DNA from: Thermodesulfobacteriota bacterium
GTDB lineage: Bacteria > Desulfobacterota > Desulfobacteria > Desulfobacterales > Desulfosudaceae
Length of the DNA: 61,925 nucleotides
Direction of reading: 5' to 3'
NCBI GenBank assembly: GCA_040753795.1
Contig: JBFMDX010000021.1
Span: 7,653 to 69,577 of the forward strand
Below, piece after piece: positions 26,260 to 34,258 of the stretch (its first letter is position 1; every line of letters begins with the position of its first letter). Below the pieces are notes generated by a model. It saw only the letters and a program-made list of their open reading frames with translations. It did no database searches and was not told where the DNA came from. A program made the translations under genes and the position numbers.

Positions 26260-28173
26260 ATGAAAATCGCACTGATTTATCCCCCCGCCACCGACCCCAC
26301 CGCGCCCTATATTTCGGTGCCCCTGCTGACCGGCTGCCTGCGCGCAAAGGGGATGGATGTTGTGCCGGTTGACGCCAACGTCGAAGCCTGGGACCGGCTG
26401 CTGAACAAGGATTCCCTGCTCACCTTCCGCAGCCGCCTGGAACGGCGGATCCGGAATCTGCGTCAAAAAAAAGTGTTGAAGCATACCGATCAGCTGGCCT
26501 GGATCGCCCTTCAGGAGGCCCGTGCCGGAGCGGCGGCAACCGGCGACGCCATCGACGAGGCGGTGGCGGTCATGCGGGATCGGTCCGGCGCCCGTTTTTA
26601 TGATCCGGTTTGCTATGCCTCCGCGCTGGAGACGATTGAAAGCGCTCTGGCCCTGATCAGCGCCGCCTGCACCCCGCTGGAGCTGGGTTTCGGCGGTTAC
26701 CGCACCCCGTTTTCTCTTCTGAGCCCGGAGGAGATCGCCGCCGGCGCCGGCCCCGGCCGTGATCCCTTTCACGACTATTTCAGTGAGCTGGCCGGGCGAC
26801 TGGCATCCCTGTCTCCGGACGTGGTCGGCCTCTCCATCGCTTTTATCAACCAGGTCCAGCCGGCCTATTCCCTGGCCATGATGCTCCGCCGGATGCTTCC
26901 GGCAACGCATCTGACGGCGGGCGGACCGGCCATTACCCAGATCCTGACGCGCCTGTCCGGACCGGAACGGGAAACCGTTTTGCACCCTTTTGACACCATC
27001 GTCCTGTTCGAAGGCGAAAAGGCCCTGACGAACCTAATTGCCGCCATCGGCCGGGGAGAGACCCCGGCCGGAATCATCGCCGGCGAAACGGCAGGCGACC
27101 TGGGCACGGTGCCGGCCCCGGACTTTGACGGCCTGCCCCTGGACAAATACCTGTCCCCGGAGCCGGTGCTGCCCTATGACCCGACCCGGGGATGTTACTG
27201 GGGGAAATGCGCTTTCTGTCATTACGGCCTGACCGGATCCGGCACGGCCCCCTACCGGGAGCGATCCTTGCAACAAGTGCTGGATCATGTCCGGTCTCTG
27301 TCGGAAAGGCACCGCTGCCGGATTTTTTACTTTTCCCAGGACACGATTCTTCCTCAAAGCGCCCGGAGACTGGCCCGGCTCTTTGCGAAAGCCGGAGCGG
27401 CCTGGAAATGGGCTTCGGACATCCGTCCCGAACCGTCGCTGACGGCGGACTGCTGCCGTGATCTGGCCGCCGGCGGGGCGCTGGCTTTTTCCCTGGGCGT
27501 TGAATCAGCCTCCGCCCGGGTGCTGAAACTGATCGACAAGGGCGTCCGGCCGTCCGACATGGCGGCCGTCATCAGCCATCTGGCCGGGGCCGGCATCGCG
27601 GTGGAAGCCATGACCTTTACCGGATTTCCCACGGAGACCGGCGGCGAGGCATTGGAGACCGTTCGCTTTCTGGAAAGGCATTACGACCAACTGGCCCTGT
27701 TTATCTGCGGAGAGTTCAGCCTGGTTCCCGGATCGCGGGTGGCCCGGCATCCGGAGCGGTTCGGCTTGGATGCGGTCTGGACGGCGGCCGGAGACGCCTT
27801 CATCAAAACGTTGTTTTACTCGGAGAAGACTACGCCGCTGACGGAGCGGGAGGCCGATGCCGTTGAACGGGCCATTGCCCGCCTTTCCGGCGCATACCGG
27901 CTTCACCGCTATCCCTGGGCCGGTTCCCTGTCCACCGCCCACACGTTGCTCTGGTACAACCGTTTCGGCCCGGGGGTTTTCCGTGACCTGGCGCGAACGC
28001 TTCCGGCCGGGGAAAATCGGAAACAGCGGCAAATCAAATCGCTCCGGAAAATGGCTGATCAGGCGTATGAAAACGAGGCGGCCATCTGGCGGACCCTGGT
28101 GTATGAGAAACGGGCGGTCAGCCGCCGGGCCTACCGGGCCCTGGCGAACCGGCTACCGGGATGGAATCTTTAG
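26260..28173 (+). CDS. B12-binding-type radical SAM protein
   Basis: 637 residues. The N-terminus IALIYPPATDPTAPYISVPL resembles the cobalamin-binding region of class B radical SAM enzymes; VVGLSIAFINQVQPAYSLA and AGGPAITQIL continue that fold. The cluster motif is TRGCYWGKCAFCHYGL. The C-terminal 150 residues are unassigned. Follows ygiQ by 11 nt, two radical SAM genes in a row. Likely a methyltransferase or similar; substrate unknown. Confidence 0.9.
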   Translation: MKIALIYPPATDPTAPYISVPLLTGCLRAKGMDVVPVDANVEAWDRLLNKDSLLTFRSRLERRIRNLRQKKVLKHTDQLAWIALQEARAGAAATGDAIDEAVAVMRDRSGARFYDPVCYASALETIESALALISAACTPLELGFGGYRTPFSLLSPEEIAAGAGPGRDPFHDYFSELAGRLASLSPDVVGLSIAFINQVQPAYSLAMMLRRMLPATHLTAGGPAITQILTRLSGPERETVLHPFDTIVLFEGEKALTNLIAAIGRGETPAGIIAGETAGDLGTVPAPDFDGLPLDKYLSPEPVLPYDPTRGCYWGKCAFCHYGLTGSGTAPYRERSLQQVLDHVRSLSERHRCRIFYFSQDTILPQSARRLARLFAKAGAAWKWASDIRPEPSLTADCCRDLAAGGALAFSLGVESASARVLKLIDKGVRPSDMAAVISHLAGAGIAVEAMTFTGFPTETGGEALETVRFLERHYDQLALFICGEFSLVPGSRVARHPERFGLDAVWTAAGDAFIKTLFYSEKTTPLTEREADAVERAIARLSGAYRLHRYPWAGSLSTAHTLLWYNRFGPGVFRDLARTLPAGENRKQRQIKSLRKMADQAYENEAAIWRTLVYEKRAVSRRAYRALANRLPGWNL

Positions 28174-28197
28174 CGGCGCGCAATAATCGTCGTCAGG

Positions 28198-28791
28198 TCA
28201 TGAACGGCCGTTACCCCAGACAAAAAAACGCATGCTTTCCCGCAGGGCGAAGGCGCCGTGCATGTACAGGGCGCCCAGCCAGAAGGGGACGTTGAAGATT
28301 TCCGGCTGGCGGTAGTGAACCAGTTCGAAGACCGCCAGGCTGCCTTCGGCGATCATTCCGGTTACGGCCATGATCAGGGCCAGCAGCAGCAGGAACCCTT
28401 TTTCATAAGTAACAGCCAGCCGCAGGACAAAAGCGCCGTAGAATATGGCCGACAGCAGCCCCGGCTCCCGGCTGCCGAACCCGCTGAGCAGGTAGACCAG
28501 ACCGAAGCTGGTCAGGGTTTCGACGCAGGCCGCCAGGGTCCCCGGCCCCATGGACTGATCATGGGCGATGGCGGCCGGCAGCCACCTGACGATCAGGTCA
28601 TAGCTCACGGCCATGGTGATAAAAGTGAGAAAGAACAGGGGAAAAACCCAGAAGGCCTGCTGGAACAGCCAGGGGTCAGGATAGACCAGGGTGCCCGTGT
28701 GGGCGTGAATGGCGTCGCAGAATGTGGCCAGCATGGCGCCGAGCAGGGCCAGCGGCAGTATGGAAACAAACAGTTTTTTTCCGTCCGGCAT
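28198..28791 (-). CDS. Polytopic membrane protein, INSIG-like pattern
   Basis: 197 residues with about six membrane helices. The first half has DAIHAHTGTLVYPDPWLFQQ and a Trp-Val-Phe-Pro-Leu segment; the last has HYRQPEIFNVPFWLGALYMHG. This order (Asp/His after helix 1, a YPDP turn, a Trp-Pro helix, a final HY..P....WLG) resembles INSIG-domain membrane proteins, but that is a judgement by eye. RBS AAAGGAGA precedes the ATG. Convergent with the radical SAM gene (24 bp between stops), so monocistronic. Confidence 0.75.
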   Translation of the reverse strand: MPDGKKLFVSILPLALLGAMLATFCDAIHAHTGTLVYPDPWLFQQAFWVFPLFFLTFITMAVSYDLIVRWLPAAIAHDQSMGPGTLAACVETLTSFGLVYLLSGFGSREPGLLSAIFYGAFVLRLAVTYEKGFLLLLALIMAVTGMIAEGSLAVFELVHYRQPEIFNVPFWLGALYMHGAFALRESMRFFVWGNGRS

Positions 28792-28915
28792 GGATTTTCT
28801 CCTTTATTTTTTATGAATCTGATCCGGCGGTCCGGTCGGGATGACGGCGCCATCCACACTTACGACGCATTATAGCACGCTTGTGAATTGACTTGAATTG
28901 CAAATGCGTTTCGTC

Positions 28916-28939
28916 ACCCCGGTCCCCGAGCCGGGGTCC
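28916..28939. repeat. REP-like palindrome
   Basis: accccggtccccgagccggg around 28916-28935, extended by gtcc, forms CCCCGG/CCGGGG with the surroundings cgtc...ccag typical of dispersed REP-type palindromes in proteobacteria. It lies between the membrane protein and cobO. Only one copy is in the window. Confidence 0.5.
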
Positions 28940-29082
28940 AGTTTAAAAACGTCCTTTCCCTCATGAACCCGGCCGGTAACAAAATTTGATTGTTCCGTCC
29001 GGTGCATTTCATGGTATGGTCACACCAATGAGGCGCTTCTCCGTTTACATGAGAATGATTCGGGCTTTTTACGGGAAAATCC

Positions 29083-29610
29083 ATGACGACCACCGGGTAC
29101 GTCCATTTATATACCGGTAACGGTAAGGGCAAGACCACGGCCGCCCTGGGCCTGGCGCTGCGCATGGCCGGCGCCGGCCGACGGTCGCTGATCATTCAGT
29201 TCATGAAGGGCCGGCCCTACAGTGAGCTGGAAGCCGTAAAACGGTTAAACGGCCTGATCCGCATCGAGCAGTACGGCAGTCCGGACTTATGTGTTCCCGA
29301 GGCCGGAAATCTGGCCGTTCACCGGGAGTTCGCCCGACGGGGCCTGGCCCGGTCCCGGGAAGCGGTCATCGACGACGCCTATTCCCTGGTGGTGCTGGAT
29401 GAAATCGTGACGGCGGTGTATTTCACCCTGGTCACGGCGGATGAAGTGACCGGCCTGATCGCGGTAAAACATCCGGCCCTGGAACTGGTGCTGACCGGCC
29501 GCTACGCCACGCCGGATTTGATCGGGCAGTGCGACCTGGTCACGGAAATGAAGGAGGTCCGGCACTATTATCAAACCGGCGTAGAAGCCCGCAAGGGGAT
29601 CGAGATGTAA
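29083..29610 (+). CDS. cobO: Cob(I)yrinic acid a,c-diamide adenosyltransferase
   Basis: 175 residues. P-loop TGNGKGKTTAALGLALR and the CobA-type motifs LIIQFMKGRPYSELE and VLDEIVTAVYF. Adenosylates the corrin cobalt to give coenzyme B12 forms, used here by corrinoid and B12-radical SAM enzymes such as the one upstream. No cobalamin riboswitch box was seen in the 290-bp upstream gap. Confidence 0.94.
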   Translation: MTTTGYVHLYTGNGKGKTTAALGLALRMAGAGRRSLIIQFMKGRPYSELEAVKRLNGLIRIEQYGSPDLCVPEAGNLAVHREFARRGLARSREAVIDDAYSLVVLDEIVTAVYFTLVTADEVTGLIAVKHPALELVLTGRYATPDLIGQCDLVTEMKEVRHYYQTGVEARKGIEM

Positions 29611-29626
29611 TCCGACTAAATGTAGG

Positions 29627-29644
29627 GGAAGGCTTCAGCCTTCC
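29627..29644. repeat. Hairpin between cobO and the hydrolase gene
   Basis: ggaaggcttcagccttcc forms a 7-bp stem with a short loop just after cobO, followed by a second one (cccgaaggtcgg). It resembles common intergenic palindromes; there is no T-run, so it is a weak terminator at best. Confidence 0.4.
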
Positions 29645-29699
29645 AGATTCCGGGCACGACCCGAAGGTCGGAAAAATTTTCGGGATGAGGAGGACACGC

Positions 29700-30473
29700 A
29701 TGAACACCCTGACCCAAAACGGCATCAGTTTCACGGCCGCCCCCTGGCCGCCGGCGCCAGAACGGCCGACATTGATTTTCATTCACGGTTCGGCCATGTC
29801 CAAATCCTTCTGGCAGCCTCAAATGGAAGGACTGTCCGCAGAGTTCAACACCATTGCCCTGGACCTGCCGGGCCACGGCGACAGCCCCGGAGCCGGGCAT
29901 GACAGCATGGCCGCTTACGGCCAGGCGGTCATTGATTTCATCCATGCCCTTGCCCCGCCGCGGCCGGTGCCCTGCGGCCTCAGCCTGGGCGGGGCGGTCG
30001 TCCAGTATCTGCTGATTCATCATCCCGACCGGTTTGCCGCCGGCATCCTTATTAATACCGGCGCCCGGCTGCGGGTATTGCCCCTGATTTTTGAAGCCAT
30101 CCGCAACAACTTCGACGATTTTGTCAATCTTTCCCACCTCGGCGGGGTGGCCGCCGTCAATCAGTCTCCGGCCATGGCCGAAAAGATCCGGGCGGCCATG
30201 CGCTGCACGCCTGATACGGCCATCCGTGATTTTACCGCTTGCGATACCTTCGACGTCATGGCGCGCCTTCCGGAAATCAAGGTGCCGGTGCTGATCATCA
30301 GCGGCAACGACGACACCACCACCCCGCCCAAGTACGCTGCCTACCTGGCCCAGCACATCGCCGGCGCCGAGCTGGTCACCATCCCCGACGCGGCCCATCT
30401 TGCCCCCCTGGAGCAGCCAGGAGCGGTCAACCGGGCCATTTCGAACTTTTTGAAGCGGATGCAGGGAGCCTGA
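29700..30473 (+). CDS. Alpha/beta-fold hydrolase
   Basis: 257 residues from the ATG at 29700, chosen for the strong GAGGAGGA upstream; the frame stays open further 5' but that part is the hairpin region. Oxyanion region FIHGSAMSKSF, nucleophile elbow GLSLGGAV (Ser), acid in SGNDDTTTPP, and His in DAAHLAPLEQP complete the triad. A soluble esterase/hydrolase of unknown substrate. Confidence 0.9.
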   Translation: MNTLTQNGISFTAAPWPPAPERPTLIFIHGSAMSKSFWQPQMEGLSAEFNTIALDLPGHGDSPGAGHDSMAAYGQAVIDFIHALAPPRPVPCGLSLGGAVVQYLLIHHPDRFAAGILINTGARLRVLPLIFEAIRNNFDDFVNLSHLGGVAAVNQSPAMAEKIRAAMRCTPDTAIRDFTACDTFDVMARLPEIKVPVLIISGNDDTTTPPKYAAYLAQHIAGAELVTIPDAAHLAPLEQPGAVNRAISNFLKRMQGA

Positions 30474-30620
30474 TGGCGGTAGTCATTAATGGCGGCACTC
30501 AAAGATGGTATGGTTCTCCGGGGAAAATCATCCGGTATCGGCTCGTAACGTGTCGTTATTTAATGATTAAGTCATATTATGTCGTTGAAAAAAAATAATT
30601 AATAAAAACAAATAATTATC

Positions 30621-30649
30621 TTGCTTATTCAAAAAGAACGGGTTATGGT
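30621..30649 (+). promoter_or_regulatory. Promoter and long leader of the cold-shock gene
   Basis: TTGCTT (30621-30626), 17-bp spacer, TATGGT (30644-30649). Transcription would begin near 30656, giving a leader of about 125 nt before the cold-shock ORF. Long structured leaders are usual for cspA-type genes, where they act as thermosensors. The rest of 30474-30620 is AT-rich and empty. Confidence 0.6.
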
Positions 30650-30782
30650 ATCAACATCAATTAAGACCTGATGAATCTATTTGATTCTCAGGGCGGTTCC
30701 TGCTGAAGGAAGTTTCCATTTGTGAAAGTGGCACCCTCCAGTTTGCGAAATTGAAATATTATTAAGAAAGGAGGATGCTATC

Positions 30783-30983
30783 ATGACCAATGGAACTGTC
30801 AAATGGTTCAACGACCAAAAAGGGTTCGGATTCATTGAGCAGGAAAACGGACCTGACGTGTTTGTCCATCATTCAGCAATCAATGCGGCCGGATTCAAAT
30901 CTCTAAATGAGGGTGACCGGGTTTCTTTTGATGTTGAGCAGGGGCAGAAAGGCCCTTCCGCTACTAATGTCACCGTAATTTAA
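30783..30983 (+). CDS. cspA: Cold-shock domain protein
   Basis: 66 residues, one complete cold-shock domain: [15 protein letters not shown] (RNP1 KGFGFI) and [10 protein letters not shown] (RNP2 VFVHH). A single-stranded RNA/DNA-binding chaperone. RBS AAAGGAGG lies 8 nt before the ATG; followed by a strong hairpin. The symbol marks family, not strict orthology. Confidence 0.96.
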   Translation: MTNGTVKWFNDQKGFGFIEQENGPDVFVHHSAINAAGFKSLNEGDRVSFDVEQGQKGPSATNVTVI

Positions 30984-31000
30984 AAAATTTATTCCTAATA

Positions 31001-31045
31001 AAGAAAGGCATCTCTTCATGTTTGAAGGGATGCCTTTCTCGTTTC
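31001..31045 (+). terminator. Intrinsic terminator or attenuator after the cold-shock gene
   Basis: Long hairpin with arms AGAAAGGCATC / GATGCCTTTCT (about 31002-31039) and inner pairs CTTC/GAAG. It is followed by cgtttcc, not a perfect T-run, so some read-through into the next small gene is likely. Confidence 0.7.
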
Positions 31046-31058
31046 CGGGAGGCGGATT

Positions 31059-31229
31059 ATGGCAAGATCAACGTTTCAGCGCAATAAGCGTCAGAAAGAA
31101 CTGGCGCGAAAGCAGAAAAAAGAAGAGAAGAAACAGCGGAAAATGGATAAAGATATGCACCCGTCGGAAGATGGCCATGATCAGTTACAGGTCGGCGGCG
31201 TGGAGCAGGACCTTGTTATCGATGTTTAG
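31059..31229 (+). CDS. Small, highly basic protein next to the cold-shock gene (56 aa)
   Basis: ATG at 31059 with GGGAGGCGG as RBS. The product begins MARSTFQRNKRQKELARKQK, followed by KKEEKKQRKMD, then an acidic tail ending VIDV. The Lys/Arg/Glu-rich helix looks like an RNA-binding or ribosome-associated microprotein. It starts 14 nt past the hairpin after the cold-shock gene, so expression may depend on read-through. My recollection is that similar basic ORFs accompany cold-shock genes in delta-proteobacteria; that should be checked by a search. Confidence 0.75.
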   Translation: MARSTFQRNKRQKELARKQKKEEKKQRKMDKDMHPSEDGHDQLQVGGVEQDLVIDV

Positions 31230-31337
31230 CCTCAGAATATGAGGGCTGCGCTTCAGGGCTGCGAAAATCAGGCGCGCCGGACTGGGGAATTACACCACCT
31301 AAAATTTTTTCACGCACGTTAAGCACCTGGAAAACCG

Positions 31338-31367
31338 TTGACACATAACCACGGCTTGTTGTACATA
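31338..31367 (+). promoter_or_regulatory. Possible promoter of the PAS kinase
   Basis: TTGACA at 31338-31343, 18-bp spacer, TACATA at 31362-31367. It lies at the left end of a decayed MITE-like sequence. Only moderate -10 similarity. Confidence 0.4.
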
Positions 31368-31462
31368 ACGGTTAATCCTCGCGGCATTCCCATCAAGTTC
31401 TCCGGTTAAAATTTTTGCATGCCCTGGCCTTGATCCGGAATGCTGACTTTAGAGATACCCCG
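31345..31462. mobile_element. Decayed copy of the MITE found at 56471-56612
   Basis: Shares in order the blocks ttaatcctcg, tccggttaaaatt, gca-gcc-tg, cctTGA-cc and a terminal tttagagata-ccc with the right two thirds of the intact element at 56471-56612; by eye roughly two thirds of positions match. The left terminal repeat is missing. With the possible promoter it fills the 31230-31522 gap; nothing else was seen there. Confidence 0.6.
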
Positions 31463-31522
31463 CAAACAGAAGGGGGAGACAGATCAGTTTCGGCAGTCTA
31501 TTTGCATTAGGAGGAAAAAATC

Positions 31523-33352
31523 ATGGCCGCGCAAAGTATGCTCAGGCTGATTGATGCCATGGATGCTCTCGAAGACGGGATCTATATCGTAGGAGAAGAT
31601 TACGTCGTCGAATACATGAACAAGGCCATGATCCAGTTGTTCGGGGAGGGCGTGGGCAAAAAATGTTTTGAGGTGTTGAACGATAGAACAAGCGCCTGCC
31701 CCTGGTGTAAATATCAGGACATTCTCGCCTCCGGGAGCCGGCGGGACAGCGAAACCTATATTTCCAAAGTCGATCGGACCTTTCATGTGGTGGAACGCCC
31801 GGTATCCAACAAGGACGGTTCCATGTCCAAGATTTCGATTTACCGGGACATCACCCACAGCAAAAAACAGGAAGCCCGGCTGAAGTCATCGGAGGAAAAT
31901 TACAAGCGGCTGTTTGAACACGCCGGCTGCGGTGTCTTTGTCAGCAGCAAGCAGGGCCGTTTTCTGGATGTGAATCCGGCGCTGTTGCGGATGATGGGGT
32001 ATGACGACAAGGAGGCCTTTCTCGCCCTGGATCTGGCGACGGCTATATATCTCAAGCCTGAAGACAGGAAAAAATATCAGGAGACAGTGGAGAAGAAAGG
32101 CAGCGTGGTCGGCTACGAAGTGGAATGGAAAAAAAAGGACGGTTCAACTATCCAGGTCCTGCTGACCAGTAATGTCCGCTATGATCCGGAGGGAAACATC
32201 GAAGGGTACGAGGGTATTGTTATCGATCAGTCCGAGAGAAAAAAAATGGAAGACAAAATGAAGGAAGCCCTCGATTTTCTCGACAAGACCATTCAATGCT
32301 CGCCCAACGCCATCATGGCGGCCAATCTGAAGGGGGAGTTGATCATCTGGAACAACGGGGCGGAAGGGATCCTCGGGTACAAAGCCGCGGACGTTATCGG
32401 CAGAATGAATGTGGCAGAGGTCTATCCCCCGGGAGTGGCCCGTACGGTCATGAAAATGCTGCGAAGCGACGATTACGGCGGCAAGGGAGTGTTGCGGTCG
32501 TACCCGCTGGTGGTAAAAAATATTCGCGGAGAAGAGATAGAAGGCAATCTCTCGGCCGGCATTATTTATGACGAGCAGGGCCGGGAAATCGCCACCGTGG
32601 GAATTTTCGTCGACCTGGGCGAGTGGCTGACGATTGAACGCACCCTCAGCCAGACCCGTCAGCAGCTGCTTCAGTCTGAAAAGCTGGCCGCCATGGGCCG
32701 TCTGACTTCGCAAATCGCGCATGAACTGAACAACCCGCTTTACGGGATCATGAATACCCTGGAACTGTTGAAAACGGAAGTCCCGCCGACCAACAAGCGG
32801 CGGAAGCTGCTGGACATGTCCCTTTCCGAGGTCGAGCGGCTGGCGGATATGTTAAAAAAAATGCTCTCTTTTTCAAAGCCGGACGAGGTCAAGAAGTCCA
32901 ATATCAATATCAACACCGTGCTGGAGGAAATCCTGCTTTTTTATGAAAAGCGGTTCAAGGAAAACAGCATCAAAGCCAGGGCCGAATTTACGGCTGAACC
33001 GGGCCTGGTCCATGCTTCCCGGGATCAGCTCCGCCAGGTGTTTATCAACATCATTTCCAACGCTATGGACGCCATGCCCGATGGCGGCGGCTTGAAGGTT
33101 GCCACCGCCAGGAAGAGCGACAGCATGGTGATCACCATTTCCGACACCGGCACCGGCATCAAGGAAGAATACATCGAAAAGATTTTTGACTCTTTTTTTA
33201 CCACCAAGAAAGACAGCGTTAAAGGGGTCGGGCTGGGCCTGTCGGTCTGTTACGGTTTTATCAAGGACCATGGCGGCGATATTCAGGTCGTCAGCAAACC
33301 GGGGGAAGGCGCTACCTTTATTATTACCCTGCCGATCAGCCAGGACGCCTGA
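31523..33352 (+). CDS. Soluble triple-PAS sensor histidine kinase
   Basis: 609 residues, no membrane helices. Three PAS domains (about 5-115, 125-245, 250-375). The first contains a CPWC pair (near residue 63) that could act as a thiol switch or metal site. H-box TSQIAHELNNPLYGIMNTLE (His near 400), HATPase_c with NIISNAMDAMPDGGG and GVGLGLSVCYGFIKDHGG. RBS AGGAGGAAA. The HTH-receiver gene 320 bp downstream is a plausible partner. Confidence 0.93.
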   Translation: MAAQSMLRLIDAMDALEDGIYIVGEDYVVEYMNKAMIQLFGEGVGKKCFEVLNDRTSACPWCKYQDILASGSRRDSETYISKVDRTFHVVERPVSNKDGSMSKISIYRDITHSKKQEARLKSSEENYKRLFEHAGCGVFVSSKQGRFLDVNPALLRMMGYDDKEAFLALDLATAIYLKPEDRKKYQETVEKKGSVVGYEVEWKKKDGSTIQVLLTSNVRYDPEGNIEGYEGIVIDQSERKKMEDKMKEALDFLDKTIQCSPNAIMAANLKGELIIWNNGAEGILGYKAADVIGRMNVAEVYPPGVARTVMKMLRSDDYGGKGVLRSYPLVVKNIRGEEIEGNLSAGIIYDEQGREIATVGIFVDLGEWLTIERTLSQTRQQLLQSEKLAAMGRLTSQIAHELNNPLYGIMNTLELLKTEVPPTNKRRKLLDMSLSEVERLADMLKKMLSFSKPDEVKKSNININTVLEEILLFYEKRFKENSIKARAEFTAEPGLVHASRDQLRQVFINIISNAMDAMPDGGGLKVATARKSDSMVITISDTGTGIKEEYIEKIFDSFFTTKKDSVKGVGLGLSVCYGFIKDHGGDIQVVSKPGEGATFIITLPISQDA

Positions 33353-33673
33353 TCCATTCCATCGGTCCTGCTGCATCCAAATGTAGCCTGCTGTTTTTCG
33401 TTATCCCCATAATTTTTCAGAATTCCCATCTATTCCATTATTAAATACCTTTTTGCGGATACGGTTGCTCGCCGTCTGCTTTACGTTATTTTTTCATAAT
33501 TAAATAAGTATATTGAATTTTAATAAACGGGCCTTTTTATGCGGGCACGGTCCAGTTTTTATAGATAATGCAGATTTTTCATTTTTATATTGACATAAAA
33601 CAAAACTATAAATAATATAAAAACTAAAATAAGTGTATTTACGGGGGCAATCGTCAATAAAGGGAGAAAGAAA
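33353..33673 (+). promoter_or_regulatory. AT-rich gap with a strong sigma70 promoter for the HTH-receiver gene
   Basis: Within this 321-bp gap TTGACA (33590-33595), a 17-bp spacer and TAATAT (33613-33618) form a near-consensus promoter; transcription would start near 33625, 50 nt before the ATG, and may carry on into the metF/hdr operon 9 nt behind that gene. The rest is AT-rich with no gene; no clear terminator follows the kinase. Confidence 0.8.
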
Positions 33674-34249
33674 ATGGAAGATACGTTGACTGTATTTACC
33701 GCCAGCAAATACTGCAATGTTTCGCCAAAGACCATCATCAACTGGGTGGATGCCGGGCACATCAAGGCCTATCGGACTATTGGCGGGCACAGGCGCATCA
33801 AGCGAGACGACCTGGAAACGTTTATGCGCAACCAGGGCATCCCCATCCCCCAGGAGAAGGAGGCGGGGGACCGCAAAAAAATCCTGGTAGTGGACGATGA
33901 TCTCATCATCGTCGAGTCAATCGTTCAGGCGCTGGAAGAAGACGAATACAACTACGAGGTCATCTCCGCGTCCGACGGTTTTGAGGCGGGGCTGCAGGTC
34001 AAACACTTCAACCCCGATCTTTTGATTCTCGATATCATGATGCCGGATATCAAGGGGTATGAGGTGTGTAAAAAAATCAAGACCGGCGAGGATACCAAAC
34101 ACATCAAAATCATCGTTCTGTCGGCCTATCTTGATGAAGAGAAATTCAAGCAGATGAAGGAAAACGGAGCGGATGTCTGTTTTTCCAAGCCGCTGCCACT
34201 GCCCAAGCTCAAGGAAGAAGTGGCCAACCTGCTGGGAATGAAAAAATAG
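33674..34249 (+). CDS. Response regulator with N-terminal excisionase/MerR-type HTH
   Basis: 191 residues. Residues 1-55 form a winged-helix of the excisionase/BldC type (VFTASKYCNVSPKTIINWVD, TIGGHRRIKRDDLETF); a linker follows, then a receiver domain (70-190) with acidic pocket VVDDD, phospho-acceptor Asp120 in LLILDIMMP and the conserved Lys in CFSKPLPL. The DNA-binding domain precedes the receiver, the reverse of OmpR/NarL types. It ends 9 nt before the first metF-like gene, so it is a strong candidate regulator of, or at least co-transcribed with, the methylene-THF reductase operon. Confidence 0.92.
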   Translation: MEDTLTVFTASKYCNVSPKTIINWVDAGHIKAYRTIGGHRRIKRDDLETFMRNQGIPIPQEKEAGDRKKILVVDDDLIIVESIVQALEEDEYNYEVISASDGFEAGLQVKHFNPDLLILDIMMPDIKGYEVCKKIKTGEDTKHIKIIVLSAYLDEEKFKQMKENGADVCFSKPLPLPKLKEEVANLLGMKK

Positions 34250-34258
34250 GAGGCGGAT

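Noticed and set aside
28800-29082. Cobalamin riboswitch upstream of cobO
   Set aside because: No B12-box-like or kissing-loop elements seen; only a REP-like palindrome.
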